Below are positions 1-10,804 of a DNA stretch of 34,436 nucleotides, one piece after another. This stretch comes from Branchiostoma floridae (Eukaryota > Chordata > Leptocardii > Amphioxiformes > Branchiostomatidae), in the NCBI RefSeq assembly GCF_000003815.2, contig NC_049990.1, positions 1,043,472-1,077,907 on the forward strand. Reading direction: 5' to 3'. Within the stretch, counting starts at the first letter, position 1; each line of letters begins with the position of its first letter. The position numbers were made by a program, and so were the translations under genes. Below the pieces are notes generated by a model. That model searched no databases, was not told the DNA's origin, and worked only from the letters and a program-made list of their open reading frames with translations.

Positions 1-2255
1 AAACTCTTCCCATTTGCCACAGCAAGATCTGCTTGAGATTAGCTCAACCCCAACTATCTCCGAACCAACCGTGACGACATGGATCCATTACAAAGAGTGA
101 CGAGCTTTAGGAAAGCGCGAGAAGCCCGGCAACTTTGTAAACCACTGGACAGCCATAAATAATACTTAATATTCAGAATGATACTTATTGCTGCACTTTG
201 AAAGCTTGCTTGTCTAACGTTTCGTTTGGAGAGAGTCAAGAGTGAGAATGGCACAGGGCGACCCTGAACAATAGCCTATTGCCTACACTGAACCAGATTC
301 CCAATCCATGGTCTGGTCCTAAAAAACAGTGTACTTGTAAATGGTTATGGTTTGGAGGCTGACCAGTAAAATGAAATAAAATGCAGTACTGTGTCTTGCC
401 GTGATAACTTCGGACAACCCTGCGTTCAGTGCATTAGAGAGAGCCCATAACAGTTAGCGACAAGAGTGGGCGTGAACAGTGGCGCACATGATGGTTCAAA
501 CCCAACTATCTCCGACCCACGGGGTATACTATATACTTAACTGCACTGTAAAAACTTGCCCGCCTGGCGTTTCGTTCGAATGGAGCCATTACAAAGAGTG
601 ACAGGCTTAAGAGTGGGCGCGAAGTCCGGTGAATGGTGAAGTGTACAACATATATACCAACATATGCCAAACCACTGGACAGTCCTGAATAATGCTTGTT
701 CAGAATGATATATTTTGTTGCACTTTAAAAGCTCGCATGTCTAATGCTTGTTTTAAGGAGCCGCTACCGAGAGTGACAAGCTTAAGAGTGGGCGCGTAGT
801 ATTGTGACTGACTGTTGATGTCTACAACGTACCAAACCACTGGGCAGCCCAGAGCAATACTTATTCAAACTATAGTACTTTTTGCTGCACTTTGACAGAT
901 TGCTCGTCTAGCGTTGGGTTTGAATTGATCCATCTCACTTAGCGACAAGAGTGGGAGTACCCCTGGTGTATGGTGACTCAAACTTAAAACTTACAAAACC
1001 ACGATACTTACAGGCCATGACAGCACTTTAAAAGCTTGCTCGCCTGGTGTCTCGTTTGGATGGAGCCATTACAGAGAGTGACAAGCTTTAAGAGTTGGCG
1101 TGAAGCCCGGTGAATAGTGAGGTCTACAATGTAACAAACCACTGGACAGCCCAGAGTAACACTTATTCAGATTGATACTCTTTGCTGCACTTTAACAGGT
1201 TTTTCGTCTAATGTTTCGTTTGGATGAAACCGTTACAAAAGGTGACAAGCTTAGGAGTGGGCGTGAAGCGAGGTGACTGGCGAGTACGGTCTACAACGTA
1301 CCAAACCACTGGACAGCCCCGAACAATGCTTATTCAGAATAGTACCCTTTGCTGCACTTTAAAAGATTGATCGTCTAGCGCTTCGTTTGGAAGCGGTCAT
1401 CTCACTTAGCGACAAGGGTGGGCCAATCTTCCGTTCAGGATATTCGTGCATAGTGACTCAAGCCTAAAACTGTCTAAATCACCGGGCGGCCCTGATTAAT
1501 AGCCAATTGCTACGCCGTAGCGGCGGCTCGTCTAGCGCAACGTTTTGCCGGACGACCTACGCTGATTATATCGAAGAGCCCATCACACACAGCTTAGAGA
1601 CAACCTGGAGCATGAGCATGAAGACTCAATCTTACCACACAACTGGGGGACAGGCCTGAATAATAGCCTAGTGTTGCACTTTAACTAGTGGTGCGTACCT
1701 AAACTCATATTCAGGTTCAGGTCCGGATTCAGGTCCAGCAGTTCAGGTTCAGGTCCGGACTTTAAGTCTTTAAGTGGTGCATATAAAATTGCATGTTAGC
1801 ATGAATTGAAATGCAATGTGAAGAATACATGCACATTATATACAGCCAGTGTAAAGACAAAATGTTTTTTGTCTTTTTCCAGTACAAATTTCACTGTCAA
1901 TGGAAGGTTTTAGATGCTTTAAAACAAAAAAGGGAATATATCTGACAGATAGCTTTTCGCAAGTCCGGACTTGGCTCTGGACGTTTAGGTTTTTTTTGGA
2001 CTTGGACCTTAACATTTTTAGGTCCAATTCCAAGTCCGGGCTTTAAGTGCGCACCACTGACTTTAACAAAGAGGCGGACACGTAGCGTTTGTTGGGAGTC
2101 CCGCCTTGATAACGTAGCCCTGATGTGTGGTGGTAACTCATAACTTAACTATAAATAAAGGCACAAACAAACTATAACCTACCAAACCACAGGACAACCC
2201 TGAGTAATAGCCTAGCGCTCCACTTGAACAGCGAGCTCGTCTAGCGTAGCTTACC
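1..2255. repeat. Diverged ~165-bp tandem repeat array
   Basis: No gene is visible here. A diverged unit recurs, recognised by the core AAACCACTGGACAGCCC followed by a TAATACTTATTCAGA-like segment, a TGCTGCACTTTAAAAG segment and a CGTCTAGCGTTTCG segment. The core is seen near 138, 670, 833, 1136, 1303, 1475, 1640 and 2186, so the basic spacing is about 163-172 bp with some units missing or enlarged. One unit is split by the hAT-type element at 1686-2059. Open frames in this stretch are short and do not persist between units. Confidence 0.8.
1686..2059. mobile_element. Non-autonomous hAT-type DNA transposon with perfect 8-bp TSD
   Basis: The 374-bp insert begins TAGTGGTGCGTACCTAAA and ends with the approximate reverse complement TTTAAGTGCGCACCACTG. 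It is flanked on both sides by ACTTTAAC (1678-1685 and 2060-2067), an exact 8-bp target-site duplication. An 8-bp duplication with termini of the YARNG type (TAGTG/CAGTG) is the established signature of hAT transposons. The interior has repeated CAGGTCCGGA-like words and no transposase, so it is non-autonomous. It interrupts a unit of the 165-bp satellite. Confidence 0.85.
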
Positions 2256-3456
2256 TCAAAGGGAGGACATGTATCATGTGAACCTTGGCATGTGCGGAGT
2301 CATACGCTTAACAAAACATAGCGCCCTGAATAATAGCCTTCGGTTAGCGTGGTCGTCTAGCGTAGCATTCAGGGGAACGGACTGCCTTCATAACGTTGAC
2401 GTGAGGGTGCATCCAGGTGTGTTACGGCTCGAATACATCACTCTTCATCAAACTTTTACCATAGCCCACTGGCTACCTGCCACCTTGAGCTTGGAACTGA
2501 GCCACTTAGCAAGATAACGTGTGCAAGAAAATTGAAGCATCACAGAAGACATCACAGTCATGAAAAGAAACGTTCTGCTAGTTGGCTTTTGATGTACATT
2601 TATATGTGTGATACCAAACGGGCGGGTCCCCGTTTGGAAATCTCATGTGAACCCTGGTATGTGCCGAGTCCTACACTTTACAAAACAAAGCGCCCGGAAT
2701 GATAGCCTTCGGTTAGCGTGGTCGTCTAAAGTAGCATTTGGAAACACGGTCTGCCTTCATTACGTTTACGTGACGTGCACTCAGGTGTGTAAAGACTCCA
2801 ATACACTACTCTTCATCAACCCATTTTAATGGCCTACACCTCAGGGTTGGAGGGTGGGAACTGAACCACTTAGACATGATACCGTGTACAAGGAAATTTA
2901 AACATTGAAACACATCAAAGAAGACATATCGCAGTCATGAGAAGAAACATTCTACAAGTTGGCTTTTGATGTATATGTGTGATACCAAAGGGCAGGGTCC
3001 CGGTTTGGAAATGTGATGTTAGTCCTACCTTGAAGTAAAGGGCCTACATGTATCATGTGAACACTAGTATATGCTATACTTTACAAAACAAAGCGCCCTG
3101 CATAATAGCCTACGGTTAGCGTGGTCGTCTAATGTAGCATTTGGAAACACGGTCTGCCTTCATTACGTTGACGTGAGGGTGCACTCAGGTGTGTTACTAC
3201 TCTCATACATCACTCTTCATCAACCCTTCATCATAGCCTACTGGCTACCCGCCCACCTCAGGGTTGGAGGGTTGGAACTGAGCTACTTAGACAAGATACC
3301 GTCTCCAGGAAAATTGAAACATTGAAGCACGCGTACGTCAAAGAAAACATCGCAGTCATGAAAGGAGAAGTCCTTCTGGTTGTGTTTTGATGTATGTTTG
3401 TGATACCAGGCAGCATGTTGGAGCGGTATACAGATGGGTGTATCCAGGTGTGCCTG

Positions 3457-3513
3457 GATGAAGAGTGATGTATTCGAGCCATAAGTTACGGCTCGAATAC
3501 ATCACTCTTCATC
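3457..3513. repeat. 24-bp perfect inverted repeat (foldback) inside satellite
   Basis: Bases 3457-3480 are exactly reverse-complementary to 3490-3513, with a 9-nt spacer. Both arms are copies of the satellite segment that contains GAATACATCACTCTTCATC. A second, smaller palindrome (ATCCAGG-TGTG-CCTGGAT) abuts the left arm at 3442-3459. This looks like a local inverted duplication within the tandem array. Confidence 0.8.
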
Positions 3514-3933
3514 AACCCTTATCATTGCCTACTGACTACCCACCCACCTCAGGGTTGGAGGTTTGGGACTGAGCAACTTAGACAAGATACCGCGTGCAAG
3601 GAAATTGAAACATTGAAGCACATCAAAGAAGACATCAGTTATGAGAAGAGAAGTCCTCCTGGTTGTCTTTTGATGTATATGTGTGATACCAAACGGCATG
3701 TTGTTGATTCTTCTGGTTGAATATATTTCAAGCTTATGAAGGTACATTTTCAACAGCTTTATGTGACTTTGGGAACGGATGGGCCATCATTGGAGACAAC
3801 CTTGATTTGGAGTCTACCTTCATTACGTTGAAGTGAGGGTGCATTCAGGTGTTCAACGACTCCAATACATCATTCTTCATCAACCGGTCAACATAGCCTA
3901 CTGGCAACTCGCATACATAATCTCCAAGAAGAT

Positions 3934-4065
3934 CCTACGGTAGCACAAGATGGTATCAAAAGCTGACAGTGGAGAGAAGCTAGGAGTGGATACCAGAGCC
4001 AAACACACTCCTTGGCTGGCCTCACTCCTCTACCAGCTTTTGATACTACCTTGTGCTACCGTAGG
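3934..4065. mobile_element. 132-bp MITE with 32-bp terminal inverted repeats
   Basis: Bases 3934-3965 (beginning CCTACGGTAGCACAAG) match the reverse complement of 4034-4065 at 30 of 32 positions. The short interior has no coding capacity. The element sits within a unit of the 370-410 bp repeat family. The superfamily is not assigned because no clear target duplication is visible. Confidence 0.75.
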
Positions 4066-4339
4066 TTCTGGTTTGAGATTAAAGAGATACCACTCTTCAT
4101 CAAACCTTCATCATAGCGTACTGCCTTCCCGCCCACCTCAGGCTTGGAGGTTTGGAACTGAACCACTTAGACAAGATGCCGTGTCCAAGGAAATTGAAAC
4201 ATTGAAGCACATCAAAGAAGACATATCGCAGTCATGAAAAGCGAAGTCCTCCTGGTTGGCTTGTGATGTATGTGTGTGATACCAAATAGCATGTTGGAGC
4301 GCGGGACCTTTCTGTTGTTGCCACTCAATTGAAGGGGCT

Positions 4340-6620
4340 TTATGATCAAGTCACAGTATATAGGTGATCGTTATAGTCATGGTTATCAACCCTTGGTTCA
4401 TTGGAAATTGTATCTAAGAGACTCCCGAAAGAATCCAATTGGCAACATGATATACGTACAGGTACCCCTATATCTGTCGTTTTGGGGCCTTTGGAACATT
4501 GACTGATTAGCAAGCTGAAGCGATGTTCTAAGGAATCTAAACGTATGAATAAAGAGATAGTAATCAAAGAAAGCATCACAGGCATGAGAAGAGTAGTCCT
4601 CCTGGTTGGCTTGTGATGTATGTTTGTGATACCAGACGGTATGTTAACGTTGGAGAGGTGTGCAGATGGGCACAGACAAATCTTTCTGTAGTTGCTACTC
4701 AAGTGGGCTTTATGGACAGGTCACAGTAGAAAGGTGGTCGTTATAGACAGGGTTTTTAACCCTTGGGAGCTTGGGAAAAATAATCTAAGAGACCCCCGAA
4801 GGAATCCAATTAGCAACATAATTATACGTACAGGTGGGCCGGGGTACAGGTATCGCTATATCTGTCGTTTTGGGGCCTTTGGTAGATTGACTGATTAGCA
4901 AGCTGAAGCGATGTTCTAAGGGATCCAAACGTATGAATAAAGAGATATATCACATCAAAGAAGACATCACAGTAATGAAAAGAAACGTTCTCCTGGTTGG
5001 CTTGTGATGTATGTTTGTGATACCAAACGGTATGTTGGAGCGATGTACCGATGTGTGCAGCCCAACATTTCTGTTGTTGCCAGTCAAGTGGACTTTAAGA
5101 GAAGGTCACAGTAAACATTTGGTCGTTATAGACAGGTCTATGAATCCTTGGGTCAATGACAGAAATGATATAAAGAAGCCCGAAGGAATCCAATTGATAA
5201 CATTGTGGTAGTGGTCCTTACGCACAGGTGGTCCCTGGTACAGGTTTCGCTATACTGTATATCTCAATCTATCGTATGCACCTCATTTTCTTAGTTTTAA
5301 GGCATTTGGAAGATTGCCTGATTAGAAAGCTACAGCGATATTTTCTGGTATCAAAACATATGAATAAACAGATAAGAACTCACCAATGTGAGGCATATAT
5401 CCTTTAAATCCACTGTACTGTAAGAAGGAGTCTCTGGGTTTCCACTGTGATCCTTACGCACAGGTAGTACCTGGTACAGGTTTCGCTATACTGTATCTCA
5501 ATCTATGGTATCTCTCACGTTTTAAGGCATTTAGAAGATAAACCGTTCAGCAACTAGAGCAATATTTTCAGGCATCCAAACGTACAAATAAACAGAGAAG
5601 AACTCACCGTTTGAACCCTTCATTGTGCCGTACATCTTTTAAATCCACTCTACTGTTCGGAGGAGTCTCCGGGTTTCTCCACCATGGCCCTTACGAACAA
5701 TTGTTACCGGGTACAGGATTTGCTATACGGTATATCTCAATCTATGTTAGTGTATGTCCCTCGTTTTACAACATTTAGAAGATTGACTGATTAGAAAGCG
5801 ATTTAAGCGATATTTTAAGGCTGCCCTTAACATACGAATAAAGAGAGAAGAACTCTGGAAATATAATCTACGGGACCTCCGAAGAAATCCATTTGGCAAC
5901 ATTAGACGTTTGGTCCTTACGCACAAGTGGCACCGGGTACAGGTTTCGCTACACAGTATATCTCAATCTATGGTATGTCTCGCGTTTTAAGGCCTTTCGA
6001 AGATAAACCGTTCAGCAACTAGAGTAATATTTTCAGGCATCCAAACGTACAAATAAACAGAGAGGAATTCACCGTTTGAACCCTTCATTGTGCCATACAT
6101 CTTTTAAATCCACTCTACTGTTCAAAGGAGTCTCCGGGTTTCCCCACCACGATGGCCCTTACGAACAATTGTTACCGGGTACAGGATTTGCTATACGGTA
6201 TATCTCAATCTATGTTAGTGTATGTCCCTCGTTTTAGAGCATTTAGAAGATTGACTGATAAGAAAGCGAAAGCGATATTCTAAGGCTGCCCTTAACATAC
6301 GAATAAAGAGAGAAGAACTCTGGAAATATAATCTACGGGACCTCCGAAGAAATCCATTTGGCAACATTAGACTTTTGGTCCTTACGCACAAGTGGCACCT
6401 GGTACATGTTTCGCTATACTGTATATCTCAATATACGGTATGTCTCTAGTTTTAAGGCCTTTGGAAGATTAACTGATGCTAAAGCGATATTTTCAAGCAT
6501 CCTAACGTACAAATAAACGGATAAGAACTCACCGTTTGATCCCACCAATTGTAGTAATGCGCTGCGTACATCCTTTAAATCCACTCTACTGTTGGAAGGA
6601 GGCTACGGGTTTTCCACCAC
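4340..6620. repeat. ~233-bp repeat array with 466-bp higher-order unit
   Basis: Units share a CCTTACGCACAAGTGG / CTGGTACAGGTTTCGCTATA / TATCTCAATCTATG segment, then GTTTTAAGGC.TTTGGAAGATT, then a TAAATCCACTCTACTGTT segment. The first landmark occurs near 5217, 5451, 5688, 5912, 6154 and 6379. Spacings alternate so that 5688 to 6154 and 5912 to 6379 are each about 466 bp, and these dimers are nearly identical over long stretches. Diverged members of the same family lie at 4390-4900. No coding gene is supported. Confidence 0.8.
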
Positions 6621-6659
6621 GTTTTGTCGGGCCCGATATCCAAGTGAGCTAATAACCCG

Positions 6660-6737
6660 ATCGGGGACGGTTCACTGGTAACCAATGTAGGGTCACGGCT
6701 TATCGGGGACGGTTCAATGGCGATCAATGTGGGGTCA
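6660..6737. repeat. 42-bp direct tandem duplication
   Basis: The segment starting ATCGGGGACGGTTCA at 6660 is repeated at 6702. Both copies end in a GGGTCA word, and there are a few mismatches between them. It lies between the end of the 466-bp array and the CA microsatellite. Confidence 0.7.
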
Positions 6738-6856
6738 GAACAGACATTGCAGAGATCCATCTCAGGGACTAGTCCATTGCAATGGTTGGGGGTGGTGGGG
6801 GGTTCACGTTAATGTATTGTTGCATCGATGCTCCGATTCGCAGTAACACAGACTCG

Positions 6857-6965
6857 CATACACACACGCGCGAGCGCGCACACACGCACACACACACAAA
6901 CACACACACACACACACACGCACACACACACACACACACGCACGCACACACGCACACAAACACAC

Positions 6966-7007
<42 letters not shown>

Positions 7008-7067
7008 TCACATACACACAGACACACACACATACACATACATACACACACAGATACACAAACACAC
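6857..7067. repeat. Imperfect (CA)n microsatellite
   Basis: About 210 bp consist almost entirely of CACACA with scattered CG, AA and TA interruptions. Open frames here on both strands (His/Thr or Cys/Val repeats) are artefacts of the dinucleotide repeat. Confidence 0.97.
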
Positions 7068-7657
7068 ACCGACTCTCCCCTACAGTATTATTGATACCCC
7101 TCCACCGCTCCCCCCATGTCCCGGGTCTCTATTGATGAACACATATTGGCACATCCACAGCTGATATGACCCGTGCTCGTGCCTGCATACTGATGATCTG
7201 TAGCACATACGGAAGCTAACCAGGGTTCAGCATAGTTTTAGTTGCACTGGAGCACATAAGCTCAAGATTTAGGTGCGCACAAACGATTTTCGGTGCAGAG
7301 CATGAAAAAAAATCCAAATTCTGTGACTAGCTTGAATATTCTAAACAAGCAACTAAACAGAGGTTTGCTGACTTGTTCTGACGTATGATTACTTAAATGC
7401 CAAGAATATCTTATATACCAATGCACAACAGAACGCACAGTATATGTGTGTTACCCTACACAACTATTAGTCTCCACCAGGCATTCCTACAGGGGTGCTG
7501 GGATCGTAGAATTCGGAAAAAAATAAAGATATTGCCAGGCCAGGGGAGTCAGTGCACAGTAAGGTAGTAAAACTTCCCTGGTAAATTATTCTTCCTATAA
7601 TAGCAAGCGTAGCCAGGCTGGTAGAAACAGTAAAACAACTAGAGTTCGGCGACCTCA
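7068..7657. other. Intergenic stretch without recognised features
   Basis: AT-leaning sequence in which I see no gene, RNA or clear repeat boundary. The longest minus-strand frame (7467-7709) shows no recognisable protein features and runs into the repeat that starts at 7658. Confidence 0.5.
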
Positions 7658-8746
7658 TACCTCCATGAAAATTTAGAGCTTTCGTAAATTTCATGCAATT
7701 GACTAGCACATTAACATAATTTATGCATGGTATTGTTCATCATTGACTAACGTACACATGTCACCATTATAAAATTCCCATTATTAATCATAAAGCGTTT
7801 TTGCAATTTTTACATAAATTATGCAAATAAGTTCCTCATTACCATATTTGGTATCTGCTTATATTCCACCTATCATAGTTAACATGTATTACATTTATTG
7901 AATTCCAGTTATTGAAAACAATGGAATTATACAATTTCCTCATTAATCATGCAAATTAAGTCCTCATTTGCATAAAATGTATATCATTATGAACATATTT
8001 GCCTAAGGTACCCGCATGCCTAGTATGATGCCAATCCATCAATCCTTTCTGCAGTTATCCTCTTTAGAATGTCTTGACAAAAACGCCCCTGCAGTTCCGC
8101 AATTAAATGTTAGGGGGCTGAAACCTGCCCCACTTTGTCATGACACTGCAAGCTATCTACCAGCCAAATGTCAAGACCATATCACATCCAGGACAAGAGA
8201 TACATTGAAAAAACTGCCATGATATAATATCCTCATTAATTATGCAAATGTACTCCTATTTTGCATAATTAGTAATTAATCTTGTACAAAATTGTCTAAG
8301 GTACCTACATACCAAAAATGATGAAAATCCGTTGTTCCCTTCTTGAGTTATCCTCGTCAGAAGTTTTTGACAAAAATGCCCCTGCTATTCCCAAACTAGA
8401 CGCTAGGGGGCCCAAACTTACGTAATTTTTTCCTGAGCACAAGAGCTATCTAATACTTAAAAATCTTGACCATAGCATGTTCAGAACACCGAGATAGCAA
8501 AACCGGAAGTTGCGCTGCAGTACCAAGGCCACACACCAGGGGGCCCAAAATTGACCTTGACCTTCGTCTCCCAACCCCTACCTACATACCAAATATCATC
8601 GTAGTCCATCAAGAGGTTCTCAAGTTATGATGACCACAAATATGCGGACACACAGACACACACACAAACACACACACACACACACACAAACACAAACACA
8701 CACACAGACACACTCAAAACTATACCTCCATTTTTTCATGGAGGTA
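7658..8746. mobile_element. ~1.1-kb repeat element with TACCTCCATGAAAA termini and CA tract
   Basis: The left end TACCTCCATGAAAA (7658-7671) is matched by its reverse complement TTTTCATGGAGGTA at 8733-8746. The right end is also a local hairpin (TACCTCCAT/ATGGAGGTA). The interior has two diverged copies of one module, near 7935-8215 and 8228-8480, each with CATTAATYATGCAAAT, TTGACAAAAAYGCCCCTGC and a TAGGGGGC word, followed by a CA microsatellite at 8648-8712. No transposase is seen. It is probably a non-autonomous or composite repeat. Confidence 0.6.
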
Positions 8747-9272
8747 AATAGGTGCACACATCGACAGTTAGACCAAACTTGAAATGCATCCAGGATTTCG
8801 AGCCCTGCCTACAAATACTCCCATCACGGCGAAGATACTTCAAACTGGCGGAGGCGAAATAAACCAGCAACAAATGGCACCACGGCAAAAAATCGAAACA
8901 AATACAATCACGGAGAAATGATAGCAACGCGAGAGGTCGATGAGAAGACGACAATGTATGACTTCTCAGCTGTAACAATGGATTGTTCGGTACTCTCTGT
9001 ATGTATTGCATCAACGTTAATTTCTGAGATAATATAGAAGAGACGGAACAATTTAATGGTTAAAAACAGCACCCCGTGACAACGGTACACTCATTGCTTG
9101 TATTATGCCTGCTTCGATTAATAAGACAATATCATATCGATTAATAAGACAATATAGAAAAGATGGAACATTAAAAAGTGCTCCGTGCTGGGAGTATGTC
9201 TTCACATTTATACCGGTTAATACGTACTCGTGCCGGCATACTGATTATAAATACAATCCACGTTCTTACATT
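8747..9272. other. Intergenic stretch with a 22-bp direct repeat
   Basis: No gene is recognised. The only internal structure is a short tandem duplication: CGATTAATAAGACAATAT occurs at about 9115 and again 22 bp later. Confidence 0.5.
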
Positions 9273-9654
9273 GGGCCTAGGAAAAAAAATGTTGTGTTTC
9301 CTGTTTCACCACTGAAAAAAAAATAGGGTCGGTAGGTAGGATTATCTTTTTTTTTTCTTGTAATTTTGTTTTGGCTGGCCAAAACTCTAGTGATACATAC
9401 TACAATACAAAGTAGACTGAACTGCATAAGGACACTTGTCTTTCAATGTCAATCTTTAATTTTGTACATAATAGATGCATTTATCCTTTATTAGATAGGA
9501 CGAGCAGTGTTACAGTTTTTACTCCAATACGAAGCAGACTGAATAAAAATTCTAACTGGAAGCTATGTGACTCCACTGCCCACCCCGAAAAAAAGTCCAG
9601 GGTCGGCAGGTTTTTCTAGTGTAGGTAGGGAAACAGGAAACACAAAGAATAAAA

Positions 9655-9819
9655 AGACTTTTTTTACACAACTATTATCTTATTCACACCGACGTTTCGG
9701 TGACCGTCTGTCACCTTCTTCAGGGTAATTCCGACTGGTTCACATTGTACTGCAGGACAGGTGTCCCTGCTTACAAATTCGCTGCTGTGAATAAAGCAAT
9801 GGTTGTGTAAAAAGAGTCT
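9655..9819. mobile_element. Nested 165-bp MITE
   Basis: The ends 9655-9687 and 9787-9819 are reverse complements at 29 of 33 positions (AGACT..TTTTTACACAAC and ..TTATTCAC). There is no coding capacity. The interior contains the hammerhead-like motif at 9688-9726. Confidence 0.75.
9688..9726 (-). other. Hammerhead-ribozyme-like core motif (candidate)
   Basis: On the minus strand the order is CTGAAGA, one extra A, a 6-bp stem (GGTGAC / GTCACC, loop AGACG), GAAA, C, GTC. This matches the hammerhead order CUGANGA, stem II, GAAA, minimal stem III, NUH. The bases flanking the core (ACC before, GGT after) are complementary, as expected for stem I. The single extra A between CTGAAGA and stem II departs from the canonical core, so catalysis is uncertain. 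Confidence 0.4.
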
Positions 9820-10149
9820 CTTTATTTAGTGACGTACCAACCTGATGAAACTTTTCAAAGGAAACACAAAATATTTTTCCTAGGCCTTACGCAGTGCCGT
9901 CTGGGACCGCGGAACGCGCGTTATACAAGACATAGTGTCTAATTTGGCGCGATTTTATGTGTTTTCGGAGAAAATTGCGGGAGGCAAAATGCGCCGCCCG
10001 TTCTGTTTATGTGAGTTTGAACTCGTAAAAGCAGGAATGTAGAAGACGTATAAGTGGGAGGGTCGAAGGGGCATGATGTTCCTTTATAACATGGAGACAT
10101 GGGCTTGCAGCAAATTTCTTCGATAATATTGGGATCTTAACCAAAATTT

Positions 10150-10284
10150 AGGGGGGGGGCGTTTTAATTGTGTTGAATCATTTCATGTCCCCACCAAATT
10201 GTTATTGAGAGAGAGGGCTAGGGAGAGAGAGAGAGAGAGAGAGAGAGACTGTGTGTGTGCGCGCGTATGTGTGTGTGTGCGTGT
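10150..10284. repeat. Simple repeats: poly-G, (GA)n, (GT)n
   Basis: Three low-complexity tracts lie close together: a run of nine G near 10151, GAGAGA from about 10209 to 10247, and GTGTGT/GCGCGT from about 10250 to 10282. Confidence 0.9.
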
Positions 10285-10330
10285 TCCAACGTTTACATAT
10301 AGTGGCGAGAAGCAGCACACCAGTCAGAAC

Positions 10331-10376
10331 CTCTAAGGAAGATGTTTGATAAACATGGAAACGTCATCAGGTGAAG
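10331..10376 (+). other. Degenerate copy of the hammerhead-like motif
   Basis: On the plus strand CTAAGGA, AG, then the stem ATGTTT-GAT-AAACAT, then GGAAAC and GTC (10333-10365). Compared with the 9688-9726 motif the stem sequence is entirely different but still self-complementary. The first box has an A where the hammerhead core needs G5, so this copy is probably inactive if the family is a ribozyme at all. Confidence 0.3.
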
Positions 10377-10804
10377 AACATTACTGCTTGTGTAAAAGAA
10401 TACCCCAACATCAATATTCGGCGATGCGAGTCAAACCTGCCCAACACGGGGCATGCTGACGGGTCAGCACCGCACGCTGCAGGAATAGTGAAACATGACA
10501 CCAGCACGGGTGAAACATGACTCCAGCACTGGGTGGGTCCTCGGGGAGGGATCAGACTTGCATCTACAGAAAAAAAAAATAGATCCATATTCATCAAAAA
10601 CTGGCGGAAATATCGCCAGGAGAGGCGAAGTGTGAAGATAACGCGGCAACAATGATAGGTAGTGACCCGCGGCGATCTGTTATTGCACACGGCATTCAGA
10701 ACGGCGGACTGTGATAATGACTTAAAGCGGCGGGCACAAATTAGTTTTGCTGAGAACACAATGCGGAGTCAACGGGTCGGTTTTTTTTATAGCCAAGCGC
10801 ATCA

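Larger units (their letters stand above)
2256..4640. repeat. Tandem repeat family with ~370-410 bp period
   Basis: Long diverged units follow one another. Landmarks are a CATGTGAACCTTGGCATGTG-like segment with AGCGTGGTCGTCTA (near 2275, 2645, 3055), a GAATACATCACTCTTCATCA segment (near 2430, 3195, 3490, 3865, 4090), and an ATCAAAGAAGACATCACAGT segment with TTGATGTATGTGTGTGATACC (near 2545, 2908, 3337, 3625, 4207, 4567, and again at 4954 inside the next family). The two 70-80 aa open frames at 2269 and 2608 lie in equivalent parts of adjacent units and are not conserved enough to be called genes. Confidence 0.75.
9273..9889. mobile_element. Outer MITE-like element carrying a nested MITE
   Basis: The left end GGCCTAGGAAAAAAAATGTT and the following TTGTGTTTCC are matched in reverse complement near 9861-9889 (GGAAACACAAAATA...TTCCTAGGCC). 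A second inverted copy of the inner word, exact over 16 bp (TTGTGTTTCCTGTTTC at 9292-9307 versus 9630-9645), lies just left of the nested element. The simplest reading is a foldback element, partly duplicated, that was later hit by the element at 9655-9819. Confidence 0.6.

Noticed and set aside
2269-3325. Similar 70-85 aa plus-strand frames at 2269, 2608 and 3071 that looked like a small gene family
   Set aside because: They fall at equivalent places in adjacent satellite units, differ in length, and lack consistent starts and ends; they reflect the tandem repeat.
6769-7135. Several overlapping His/Thr- and Cys/Val-repeat open frames on both strands
   Set aside because: They are produced by the CA/TG microsatellite, which has no stop codons in several frames.
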